Below, one piece after another: positions 36,047 through 43,495 of a stretch of DNA of 43,495 nt. Numbering within the stretch: position 1 is the first letter of the stretch; each line of letters starts with the position of its first letter. The stretch comes from Pseudomonas neustonica. Its GTDB lineage: Bacteria; Pseudomonadota; Gammaproteobacteria; Pseudomonadales; Pseudomonadaceae. The position numbers and the translations under genes are program-made. The notes beneath the pieces are model-generated. The model did no database searches. It was not told the origin of the DNA and saw nothing but the letters and a program-made list of their open reading frames with translations. The DNA lies in the NCBI RefSeq assembly GCF_003797945.1, contig NZ_RKKU01000031.1, positions 1 through 43,495 of the forward strand, in the 5' to 3' direction.

Positions 36047-37422
36047 AGCAATTCAAGCGTTCACTCAGCATGCGCTTGGCGCTGGCCTTCGCGCTGATCA
36101 GCATGCTGTCGCTCGGCATCATTGGTGTGTATTTGTACCGCTCCCTGCAGCAGGAGATCGCCTGGCGCGACGATCAGGCACTACTCGGCCGACTTGAACG
36201 CATGCAGTTGCTGCTCAAGAACACCCCTGACATTCAGGCGCTACTGGAAAGACCGGAACTCTATGCCAATATGCTGGGTAATACTCAGCACTTTCTCTGG
36301 GTATTGGATACTCAAGGCAAGCCTCTGCTGAGCATCAACCCGGCCGCCCTGCCCTTGCCAGAACTGCAGGCCTCATCCCAGCCGACCTTCCATCAAGACC
36401 CAGCAGTACCCTACCGCCTGGTGGCACAGCGGATCAGCCTCCACGACAAACAACTGGTATTGATTGCCGGACACCTGCTCACCGAGCGCCAGAATATGCT
36501 CGCGTCCTATCGCAACACCCTGATCATCGCCCTCAGCCTGGGTGGTTTGGTGACGTTTCTACTGGGTAGTTTCATCAGCCAGCGTGGCCTGCGCCCGCTC
36601 CGGCAGTTGGCCGCACAGGCAGGCGCCATCGACAGCGGGCAACTGCACCGCAGACTGCATGCAGACAGCGATTATCTGGAGCTAAGCTTGCTGGAGACCA
36701 GCCTTAACCAGACCCTGGCCCGGCTGGATGAGGGCTACCAGCAGTTGGCACGATTCTCAGCTGACCTCGCGCATGAAATGCGTACACCACTGAACAACCT
36801 CATGGGCCAAACACAACAGGTGCTGAGCCGCTCGCGTACCACGGCGGATTACGAGCAGTTGCTGGAGTCAAATCTGGAGGAGTTCGAGCGCCTGGCGCGG
36901 ATGATCGACAGTCTGTTATTCCTGGCCCGTAGTGAGCAGCCGGAACGCTCGCTAGCGCTCCAGCCGACTGACCTTAACAAGCTGGTTGAAGACTTGTGTG
37001 AGTACTTCGAGGGCATGGCGCAGGAGCGTGATCTGCAGCTGGTCAATCAATGCAGCGGCACCCTGAGCGCCGAACCGGATATGCTCACCCGCGCCCTAGC
37101 CAACCTGATTGCCAACGCTATTCGCCATGCCGACCCCGGCAGTCAGATCATGATCGCCAGCGCAGAGCAGGATAATCAGCACATCGTTAGCGTACGTAAC
37201 CAGGGTGCACAGATTAAACCGCCGCATCTGTCCAGGCTGTTTGAGCGGTTCTATCGGGCCGATCCATCAAGAAGTCAGCCAGGCCACAGTGGTGGGTTGG
37301 GATTGGCTATAGTACAGGCCATCATGCGCCTGCATAGCGGCAGCGCGCAGGTCTTCAACGAAGAGCAGGGAGTGCGCTTCGAACTGCGCTTTCCTCAAAC
37401 TCTGCAGATGACAGATATGTAA
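36043..37422 (+). CDS. Heavy-metal/HprS-type sensor histidine kinase
   Basis: The 459-residue kinase has a first membrane helix (10-31), a small periplasmic domain, a second helix (158-178), a HAMP linker, a HisKA box with His244 ([15 protein letters not shown]) and an ATPase domain ([24 protein letters not shown]). It matches the CusS/CopS/HprS layout. The periplasmic and membrane parts contain no cysteine and no His/Met cluster, so the cysteine-based peroxide sensing described for E. coli HprS cannot apply directly. It is coupled to the regulator gene through an ATGA overlap. The signal is unknown: copper, oxidant or other envelope stress are candidates. Confidence 0.92.
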   Translation: MKQFKRSLSMRLALAFALISMLSLGIIGVYLYRSLQQEIAWRDDQALLGRLERMQLLLKNTPDIQALLERPELYANMLGNTQHFLWVLDTQGKPLLSINPAALPLPELQASSQPTFHQDPAVPYRLVAQRISLHDKQLVLIAGHLLTERQNMLASYRNTLIIALSLGGLVTFLLGSFISQRGLRPLRQLAAQAGAIDSGQLHRRLHADSDYLELSLLETSLNQTLARLDEGYQQLARFSADLAHEMRTPLNNLMGQTQQVLSRSRTTADYEQLLESNLEEFERLARMIDSLLFLARSEQPERSLALQPTDLNKLVEDLCEYFEGMAQERDLQLVNQCSGTLSAEPDMLTRALANLIANAIRHADPGSQIMIASAEQDNQHIVSVRNQGAQIKPPHLSRLFERFYRADPSRSQPGHSGGLGLAIVQAIMRLHSGSAQVFNEEQGVRFELRFPQTLQMTDM

Positions 37423-37522
37423 TCTGCAGGTCATGCTGGCATCAGTGCTGCTCCCTTACTCTGTACAGGTCAAACGGCGACACCAGTCGCCATTCCAACC
37501 TGCAATCAGAAGGACTGCAACC

Positions 37523-37642
37523 ATGAAATTCGCCATCGCCCTACTCTTCTCACTCTCAGCCCTGACTACCTTCGCCGTCCATGCCGAAGATGGCAGCAAG
37601 CGTCTGCACGAGCTTCATCAGCAGCACATCGAGCGAGGTTGA
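37523..37642 (+). CDS. Small secreted peptide (39 residues)
   Basis: The family is not recognised. The ATG at 37523 has an AGAAGGA site ten bases upstream. The product is a clean Sec signal peptide (MKFAIALLFSLSALTTFAVHA) followed by an 18-residue mature part (EDGSKRLHELHQQHIERG) with three His and many charges. It lies 100 bases after the sensor kinase stop on the same strand, so it may be part of the regulon or the operon. The His-rich mature part would suit a metal or regulator contact, which is inference only. The frame extends upstream to 37433 but that part lacks support. Confidence 0.6.
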   Translation: MKFAIALLFSLSALTTFAVHAEDGSKRLHELHQQHIERG

Positions 37643-37649
37643 GCCAAAC

Positions 37650-37686
37650 CGCTGCAGGGAGATCGCAACTGATTCGTCCTGCAGCG
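37650..37686. repeat. Inverted repeat after the small peptide gene
   Basis: CGCTGCAGG (37650-37658) and CCTGCAGCG (37678-37686) are exact complements with a 19-base loop, starting 8 bases after the stop. It may protect or end the transcript; no T tract follows. Confidence 0.45.
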
Positions 37687-37763
37687 CTCCTTTACCAATC
37701 ATCTAACTCTCACTAAATAACGTCACTCCACAACTGCTTGCTCCGTGCTAGGCTTGGCAATCA

Positions 37764-37779
37764 GCCACATAACTGTGGC
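37764..37779. promoter_or_regulatory. Palindrome upstream of the YghU-type gene
   Basis: GCCACA-TAAC-TGTGGC is a perfect 6-bp inverted repeat 40 bases before the GST start. It could be an operator or a hairpin in the leader; no matching regulator is known to me. Confidence 0.3.
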
Positions 37780-37818
37780 CCCTTGACGCCAGCCAATCAC
37801 TGTTCGGGAAACCGTAAA

Positions 37819-38670
37819 ATGAGCAATGACAAGCAGTATGAGCCACCTAAAGTCTGGACCTGGGACGCCGAAAGCGGCGGCAAGTTTGCCAACATCAACC
37901 GCCCCATCGCAGGCCCTACTCATGACAAGGATCTGCCGATAGGCAAGCAGCCTCATCAATTGTATTCCTTGGCCACGCCCAACGGCGTCAAAGCGACAGT
38001 GATGTTCGAGGAACTGTTGGAGCTGGGTTACAGCGACGCTGAATACGATGCCTGGTTGATCAACATTGGTGAAGGCGATCAGTTCTCCAGTGGCTTTGTT
38101 GAGGCCAATCCCAACTCGAAAATCCCTGCGCTGGTAGACCACAGTACTGACGTGCCGACTCGGGTGTTTGAGTCAGGCTCTATCCTGCTGTATCTCGCCG
38201 AGAAATTTGGTGCGTTCTTGCCGACCGAGCGCTCCCAGCGTACCGAAGCGCTGAACTGGCTATTTTGGCAGATGGGGTCAGCGCCCTACCTCGGTGGTGG
38301 TTTCGGACATTTCTACGCTTACGCGCCGGAGAAGTTCGAGTACCCCATTAATCGCTTTGCCATGGAGGTCAAGCGCCAGCTTGATGTGCTGAACCGCAAT
38401 CTGGCAGAGCGCGAATTCATGGCCGGTGCCGACTACAGTATTGCTGATATCGCCATTTACCCCTGGTATGGCCTGATGGTTGAAGGCAACCTCTACAGCG
38501 CAGGCGAGTTCCTATCGGTCCATGAATATACCCATGTACAACGCTGGGCTTCGACCGTTGCCGCGCGAGCGGGCGTTAAGCGCGGGCGAATGGTCAACCG
38601 CGTATGGGGCGAAGCCTCTGAACAGTTGGCGGAGCGTCACGCGGCGAGCGATTTCCCCGCGCAGGTTTGA
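37819..38670 (+). CDS. yghU: YghU-type glutathione transferase / disulfide-bond oxidoreductase
   Basis: The 283-residue protein matches the YghU branch of glutathione transferases from its extended N-terminus (YEPPKVWTWD, KFANINRPIAGPTHDKDLPIG) through the thioredoxin-like half (LYSLATPNGVKATVMFEELLELG, NPNSKIPALVD, ESGSILLYLAEKFG) and the helical half (ADYSIADIAIYPWYG). YghU binds two glutathiones and reduces disulfides and organic peroxides. The E. coli protein has 288 residues. ATG 37819 is chosen by family length; the ribosome site is weak (GGGAA) and the frame extends to 37738. It stands alone with a strong terminator after it. Its nearness to the stress locus upstream may be coincidence. 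Confidence 0.93.
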   Translation: MSNDKQYEPPKVWTWDAESGGKFANINRPIAGPTHDKDLPIGKQPHQLYSLATPNGVKATVMFEELLELGYSDAEYDAWLINIGEGDQFSSGFVEANPNSKIPALVDHSTDVPTRVFESGSILLYLAEKFGAFLPTERSQRTEALNWLFWQMGSAPYLGGGFGHFYAYAPEKFEYPINRFAMEVKRQLDVLNRNLAEREFMAGADYSIADIAIYPWYGLMVEGNLYSAGEFLSVHEYTHVQRWASTVAARAGVKRGRMVNRVWGEASEQLAERHAASDFPAQV

Positions 38671-38672
38671 CT

Positions 38673-38709
38673 AAAAAGGGCGGTGTCGCAAGCGGCACCG
38701 CCCTTTTTT
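38673..38709 (+). terminator. Rho-independent terminator after the GST gene
   Basis: AAAAAGGGCGGTG pairs with CACCGCCCTTTTT, followed by a further T, starting 2 bases after the stop codon. A strong and symmetrical hairpin. Confidence 0.93.
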
Positions 38710-38819
38710 AGCACCCGATTGTTTAATCCATAAAGCGTTTTTATCCAAGCCCTGGTACCTGTAGCTCTGCTAATATCGCGCTATAAATCATGCTGGATCA
38801 ATGAGACGGGCGTCCCTAT

Positions 38820-40591
38820 TTGAACGATCAAATTGCCAACATTCGTCAGCTATTCGCTGACATCTCGACGATGTACTCGTCAGATGACACCGATATGGCT
38901 CGCCTGCGCGGGGCTCAAGTCACCTCCGTGACGCGCGTCACACTGCCGATGATGCTAGCGAATATAGGTAGTGGCTGCTGTCTCCTTATTGCCTACGCAC
39001 CCAATATTCCGCTAGGGCAATGGATATGGCTTGCCGCGCTTACCTGCTTGTGCCTGATCTCCTGCAAGGGCTGGTACCGTATCCGCAAGAACCCGGTTGT
39101 CTATGCTTCATCCAAAAGCGCACATAGAGCAACGATCTACTCATCCTCCCTGGCCGCACTTTGGGCATGCATGATACTTATCTGGTTTCCTGACGCGTCC
39201 AGAGGCCAGCAGATGGCCTTCGCAACCATTGTGACCGGTATGATCAGCGCCGGAAGCTTCGTCCTTAGCCCGCTGCCCTATGCGAGCATTTGCTACACCC
39301 TTATCTACTCTTTTGCTGCGGTTGGTGCCTTGTGGTTAACCGGACACCTGGCCTCTCTTGGTGTAGCCCTGCTGGTGTGCATCTACTCACCCATGGTGCT
39401 GGTTGGCTCCTTGAGCGCATGGCGCAAATCGACTGATCTGATCGCCGCCAATGCACGCTCTGAGCGACAGGAGCAAGCCCTTGCCGTGTTGCTGCAGGAT
39501 TTTGAACACAACGCTGGCGATGCGCTCTGGGAAACCGATATCGTCGGCAAACTCAACCATGTCTCCAATCGCCTCACCGACGTCCTGGGACTGAAACAGA
39601 ATGAAGATAACCAGCACAGTTTTCAGGCGTTGCTGGCAGAGCGGTGCCCGGATGACGCTGAGCGTCTGCAAATACTCTCGGCTGAGGGCCAGCCATTCCG
39701 TGATATGAGACTGACCATGACTACTCCGAAAGGGGTTGCCTACCTGGTCATGGCTGGCAAGAGCCTGTACTCAGCTACGGGTATATTTCTGGGCTGGCGT
39801 GGTGTTTTGACAGACGTCACCGAGAAAGTGAGAAGTGAACAAAAGCTTCGCGATCTGGCGCACACCGACTCGCTGACCGCATTGTCCAATCGCTTTCACC
39901 TGCGTCAAGCGTTGAATAAAGCGATTGAGCAAAATGGGCCCATTGCACTGCTGTGCATTGATCTCGACCGATTCAAAGCAGTTAACGACAATTACGGCCA
40001 TAGCGTTGGCGACTCTATACTTCGTGTTATTGCGCAACGCCTACGCTCCTGTGTGGATCAGCAAGCACTGATAGCCCGCATGGGAGGCGACGAGTTTGCC
40101 ATCCTGCTCTGGTCACAGGCCGCTGTAAAAAAGGTAGATGAGCTCGCGCACAACGTGGTCGATACGCTGTGTGAACCGATCATGATTAGCGAACGCCAGT
40201 TCCGTGTCGGCGCCAGCGTCGGTTATACCGTTAGCAGTGGTTCCCATCCTTCACTTGACGACTTACTGATACAAGCAGACATCGCCATGTATGCAGCAAA
40301 AGAGTCCGGCCGGGGGCGCTGGGTGGCCTACTCACCGCAACTGGGAGAGGTGAGTCGACGAAGACTCAGTATCGAAAACGGTTTACGCAGTGCCATCGAC
40401 AACAACGAAATATCTCTGCACTGGCAACCCAAAGTCGATTTACAAACGTGGCAAGTCGTCGGTGTGGAAGCGCTGATGCGTTGGCATCACCCTGAACTTG
40501 GGCACATTGGCCCGATAGAGTTTATTCCGATAGCCGAGCAATGCGGGATGATAGATAAGCTTGGAAGGTGGGCGCTAAGTGAAGCCTGTCG
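38820..40591 (+). pseudogene. Membrane PAS-GGDEF-EAL protein, 5' part, interrupted by an IS
   Basis: About 590 native codons remain. They encode a cytoplasmic lead, about six membrane helices (about 40-200), a PAS-like domain (230-335), a GGDEF domain with intact GGDEF at 422-426 and the first part of an EAL domain (EAL at 550-552). After EACR the frame enters the IS and ends with 21 foreign residues at 40655. The 3' remainder lies past the IS at 41910. The cyclase domain is complete and may still work. The start is doubtful: TTG 38820 has no good ribosome site, an in-frame ATG at 38790 is followed by a stop, and the next ATG is 38871. Confidence 0.9.
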
Positions 40592-40630
40592 TGAACCGCC
40601 CCGGGTTTCGCGGAGGCTGTTTGGTTTAAG

Positions 40631-41542
40631 TCAAGCCGCCACCTTGGAAGCCTGACTGGCTAGTTGCCGATAGTAGTTTGCCTCAGCCTCTGCGGGCGGT
40701 ATATATCCGATGGGTTCGAGCAGTCGCTGGTGATTGAACCAATGCACCCATTGGAGCGTGGCCAGTTCCACCTGCTCACGATTGCGCCACGAGCGTCTGT
40801 GGATCACTTCGGCCTTGTACAGGCCGTTAATCGTCTCAGCCAGGGCATTGTCGTAGCTGTCCCCTTTGCTGCCTACCGACGGCTCCACGCCAGCCTCGGC
40901 CAACCGTTCGCTGTAGCGGATACTGACGTATTGCGACCCGCGATCGCTATGGTGGATCAGATGGCTACCGCGTTCAGGCTGACGTGCGTATAAGGCCTGT
41001 TCCAGCGCATCCAGCACGAAGTCGGTTGTCATCGATGGGCTCACCCGCCAGCCGACAATGCGCCGGGCAAAGACGTCCACAACGAAGGCCACGTACAGCC
41101 AGCCTTGCCAAGTGGAAACATAGGTGAAGTCGGACACCCACAACTGATTCGGTCGGTCGGCTCGGAACTGCCGGTTCACCTTGTCCAGCGGGCACGGAGC
41201 CTTGTGGTCGCTGACTGTGGTGCGGACGATCTTGCCACGCCGGACTCCGCGCAGGCCAAGTCGTCGCATCAACCGCTCGACCGTGCAGCGGGCCACGGCG
41301 TCTCCTTCACGGTTCATCTGCTTCCAAACCTTGTCAGCACCGTAAACTTGCAGGTTCGCGTTCCACACAGCTTCGATCTTTGGCATCAACTTGCTGTCGC
41401 GCCGGGCTCGGTGGCTTTGCAAATCCGGATTTCGACGGCGGGCGGCATATCGGCGATAGGCTGACGGGGCAATCTGCAGCACCGTGCAGATTGGCTCGAC
41501 CCCAAAAGCATCCCGGTGTCCATCCACCAGAGCGTAGATCAC
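40631..41542 (-). CDS. IS3-family transposase OrfB (DDE integrase)
   Basis: About 303 residues from a GTG that overlaps the OrfA stop (GTGA at 41542-41539). It has the IS3 OrfB helix-turn-helix region ([19 protein letters not shown]) and an rve-type catalytic core with the DDE residues in [20 protein letters not shown] and [11 protein letters not shown]. The frame is open much further upstream (to 41773), so production as an OrfAB fusion by -1 frameshifting near the G-TTT-TTC run in orfA is likely, as in the family. No inactivating mutation is seen, so the element may be active. Confidence 0.9.
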   Translation of the reverse strand: MIYALVDGHRDAFGVEPICTVLQIAPSAYRRYAARRRNPDLQSHRARRDSKLMPKIEAVWNANLQVYGADKVWKQMNREGDAVARCTVERLMRRLGLRGVRRGKIVRTTVSDHKAPCPLDKVNRQFRADRPNQLWVSDFTYVSTWQGWLYVAFVVDVFARRIVGWRVSPSMTTDFVLDALEQALYARQPERGSHLIHHSDRGSQYVSIRYSERLAEAGVEPSVGSKGDSYDNALAETINGLYKAEVIHRRSWRNREQVELATLQWVHWFNHQRLLEPIGYIPPAEAEANYYRQLASQASKVAA

Positions 41543-41859
41543 TTCAGCCGGCGGTCGAGCTCCGCCTGGGCGAAAAACGCACTGGCCACCTTGAGTATTT
41601 CGTTGGCCCGGCGCAACTCCTTGACCTCGCGCTCGAGCTCTTTGACGCGTTGCGCGTCGGCTGTGCTGACGCCCGGCCGTACGCCGGCATCGACGTCTGC
41701 ACGCTTGACCCATTCCAGCAACGTTTGGGGTACGCAGCCGATCTTGGGTGCAATCGACTCGACCGCCGACCACAGCGAGGGATAGTCGCCGCGATGCTCT
41801 TGCACCATCCGCACGGCTCGTTCACGGACTTCAGGGGAAAACTTGTTTGTCTTGTTCAT
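41539..41859 (-). CDS. IS3-family transposase OrfA
   Basis: This 106-residue protein has a helix-turn-helix DNA-binding start ([39 protein letters not shown]) and a leucine-zipper-like coiled coil ([18 protein letters not shown]), the standard OrfA layout. It recognises the terminal repeats and partners OrfB. The ATG at 41859 lies 50 bases inside the right end of the element. Confidence 0.92.
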   Translation of the reverse strand: MNKTNKFSPEVRERAVRMVQEHRGDYPSLWSAVESIAPKIGCVPQTLLEWVKRADVDAGVRPGVSTADAQRVKELEREVKELRRANEILKVASAFFAQAELDRRLK

Positions 41860-41909
41860 GGCTTCATCTTCTCAGGAGTTGAAGCCTCCGCGAAACCCGG
41901 GGCGGTTCA

Positions 41910-42274
41910 GATTGATGATGCAGATAAGGCGCTTGCCATACTCAACGAGATACGAAGCACCGGTGTAAGACTCGCGCTGGATGATTTTGGCACTGGCTAC
42001 TCTTCACTGTCGTATCTACGCCGCTTTCCATTCGATACGCTAAAAATAGATCGTTCTTTTGTTACCGAACTACTGACCAAGGACGACGCCAAATCTATTG
42101 TAAAAATGATTACTGACTTGGCCAAGGAGCTTGGTAAGCACACCGTCTGTGAAGGGGTGGAAACCGTGGAGCAGCTTGACCTGATCTGTACTGCAGGCTG
42201 CCATCAAATCCAAGGTAACCTGATAGCTGAGCCCTGCCCACTCAACGAGTTTTCGCGCACCATAAACCCTGATC
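41910..42274 (+). pseudogene. 3' fragment of the IS-split EAL gene
   Basis: This fragment continues the EAL domain: IDDADKALAILNEIRSTG, then LALDDFGTGYSSLSYLRRF, TLKIDRSFV and VCEGVETVEQLDL. Aligned with the intact EAL protein at 27735, about 57 codons between EACR (left of the IS) and IDDADK are absent, including the segment with the metal-binding ExTE motif, so a clean excision of the IS would not restore the enzyme. Its native frame runs to INPDR, where the second IS begins; the last residues before the stop at 42306 come from IS DNA. The fragment has no start codon of its own that makes sense. Confidence 0.9.
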
Positions 42275-42300
42275 GGGTTCTACCCCGTTTCCACGGACGG

Positions 42301-43098
42301 TTATAAAACAGCTAAGAGCTTTTGATCCTGCGCAGCAACTCTACGTCGCATCCTAGGATTATGGAACCGCTCGATGTATTCAAATAGGTCTGCTCTTGCC
42401 TCGTCTTGAGTACGGTAACGTCGGTGATGTACTCGCTCTCGCTTCAGCATCCCAAAGAAGCCCTCACAGGCGGCATTATCGCCACAGTGGCCAACGGCAC
42501 TCATGCTGCTGACTAACCGATTGCTGCCCAGATAACGCTGGTAATCGCCGCTGGTGAACTGCGTACCCCTGTCTGAGTGCAGTATCACCGGGGTTTCGCC
42601 CTGGCGTTGCCACACAGCCATTTGAACAGCTCTGATTACCATCTGCCGATCCTGTCTGTGATGCATGGACCAGCCCACAATCAGCTTACTGAACAGATCC
42701 AGGACCACGCATAGATACAGTTTTCCTTCCTGAGTGGAGATCTCCGTAATATCCGTGACCCACTTGGTATCAGGCTCAAGCGCTGAGAAGTCCCGCTGTA
42801 GATGGTTTTGAATACCCTGTGGCCGACTCGACGCTCGCCCCATTCGTCCCCGCTTTTTGCGAGGCCACCCCTGGATACCGTGCTTAGCCATTAGCCTTGC
42901 AACCCGATTCAGGCTCGTAGAAGTGCCTTCGGCAGCCAGGTCTTCATGCATCCGGGGCGAACCAATCATGCCACCACTATCATCATGAATCTCTCTGATT
43001 CGCGACAACAGATGCTGATTAGCCATAGCCCTGCTGGATAGAGGTCGAGATGCCCAGGCGTAATAACCGCTGGCCGAGACCTTCAGGCATCGACACAT
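42301..43098 (-). CDS. IS3-family transposase OrfB (DDE integrase) of the second IS
   Basis: The 265-residue product from ATG 43098 begins near the OrfB start ([14 protein letters not shown]) and has the integrase core residues in [20 protein letters not shown] and [12 protein letters not shown]. The frame is open upstream into orfA in the -1 frame ([16 protein letters not shown]), so the natural product is probably a longer OrfAB fusion. It stops at 42301, inside the left end of the element. It looks intact. Confidence 0.9.
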   Translation of the reverse strand: MCRCLKVSASGYYAWASRPLSSRAMANQHLLSRIREIHDDSGGMIGSPRMHEDLAAEGTSTSLNRVARLMAKHGIQGWPRKKRGRMGRASSRPQGIQNHLQRDFSALEPDTKWVTDITEISTQEGKLYLCVVLDLFSKLIVGWSMHHRQDRQMVIRAVQMAVWQRQGETPVILHSDRGTQFTSGDYQRYLGSNRLVSSMSAVGHCGDNAACEGFFGMLKRERVHHRRYRTQDEARADLFEYIERFHNPRMRRRVAAQDQKLLAVL

Positions 43099-43145
43099 AA
43101 GGCGTATCGGGAAAAGACTGCGACAGCGTTGAATCGCCTGATACC

Positions 43146-43439
43146 TCAGGACGACTCCTTTGCAAAGAACACTGCCGCTTCGCGCAAAAAATCGCGCTCC
43201 TTTTTTACCCGCGCCAGTTCGCGTTTCAGATTGGCAAGCTCCTCGTCACGAGGCGTACCAGAGCCCTTGAACGCTTTGCTTGGCACATCGTCCGCTTCAC
43301 GGACCCACCGCGACAACAAATTGGGGTTAATGCCAATCTCTAAGGCCACCTGACGACAGTTGGTACCAGGCTGGCGAGATAGCGCGATGGCTTCGCGCTT
43401 GAATTCAGGGCTGTATTTTCTGCGTTTGGACATGAACAC
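43146..43439 (-). CDS. IS3-family transposase OrfA of the second IS
   Basis: This 97-residue protein has a helix-turn-helix ([37 protein letters not shown]) and a coiled-coil end ([20 protein letters not shown]). Codon 83 onwards reads T-TTT-TTG (43191-43185), a perfect -1 slippery heptamer in the correct frame; a -1 shift there stays open into orfB. The frame begins [10 protein letters not shown] at 43439; the in-frame ATG at 43433 (MSKRRKYS) is equally possible. Confidence 0.9.
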   Translation of the reverse strand: MFMSKRRKYSPEFKREAIALSRQPGTNCRQVALEIGINPNLLSRWVREADDVPSKAFKGSGTPRDEELANLKRELARVKKERDFLREAAVFFAKESS

Positions 43440-43495
43440 TCCTTTGGCACATTGTGCCTCTTTTCAAGAGTGTCCGCAGTAACGGGGTAGAACCC

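Larger units (their letters stand above)
40592..41909 (-). mobile_element. IS3-family insertion sequence, 1318 bp
   Basis: Both ends carry a perfect 27-bp terminal inverted repeat beginning TGAACCGCCCCGGG (40592-40618 and 41883-41909). The body holds the two overlapping frames typical of IS3 elements, read on the minus strand. The flanks (GTCG on the left, GATT on the right) show no 3-5 bp target duplication, so the insertion was followed by loss of neighbouring DNA. It splits the EAL domain of the host gene. Confidence 0.93.
42275..43495 (-). mobile_element. IS3-family insertion sequence, about 1221 bp, at window end
   Basis: The left end GGGTTCTACCCCGTT (42275-42289) is matched in inverse at 43481-43495, with looser similarity inwards (CGGAC). 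The inner frames are OrfA and OrfB on the minus strand. The right repeat ends on the last base of the window, so the right flank and any target duplication cannot be seen. The element differs from the IS at 40592 in ends and proteins. Confidence 0.88.

Overview
This 43.5 kb window looks like chromosomal DNA of a Pseudomonas-type gammaproteobacterium (Pseudomonas sensu lato). The evidence is the divergent etfB / ETF-ubiquinone oxidoreductase pair, a FAN1 nuclease gene overlapping a nuclease-helicase gene, the RIO-type kinase, the intergenic repeat style and the IS3-type elements. No rRNA, tRNA or CRISPR array was seen. The species was not determined.

Layout. 1-2125: divergent etfB (partial) and ETF-QO, ending in a strong terminator. 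2383-4521: a TonB-dependent receptor. 4854-15621: the most distinctive block, a divergent island. On the minus strand it holds transglutaminase-DUF2126, a permuted ATP-grasp/alpha-E fusion and a second transglutaminase. On the plus strand it holds a free-standing permuted ATP-grasp, a free-standing alpha-E protein and a zinc-ribbon metallopeptidase. The parts suggest ATP-dependent peptide ligation, transfer or hydrolysis of the product by transglutaminase-fold enzymes, and trimming by a peptidase. The product is unknown. 15641-24865: housekeeping and accessory genes (YkgJ-type cysteine-cluster protein, serine hydrolase, M14 peptidase, PhoD, RIO kinase, ArfB, glutamine amidotransferase, DUF4105 membrane protein), with a repeat-rich gene-free stretch at 17442-18244.

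25109-30200: a signalling operon of a Cache-PAS histidine kinase (frameshifted in an A8 run), a single-domain response regulator and a REC-PAS-PAS-GGDEF-EAL protein, joining a periplasmic signal to c-di-GMP. 30301-34232: FAN1-type nuclease and an XPD/DinG-type helicase with an N-terminal nuclease motif, overlapping by 4 bp, a DNA-repair pair. 34308-37642: a secreted 5-hydroxyisourate hydrolase and a secreted HbpS/GlcG-family protein, divergent from a CusR/HprR-type two-component system. A perfect CATTAC-N6-GTAATG palindrome lies between them and a 39-residue secreted peptide gene follows. The layout parallels the hiuH-hprRS locus of E. coli.

37819-38670: a YghU-type glutathione transferase with a terminator. 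38820-43495: a membrane PAS-GGDEF-EAL gene wrecked by two different IS3-family elements. The first has no target duplication and about 57 codons of the EAL domain are missing at its site. The second ends exactly at the window end, which suggests an assembly break at a repeated element.
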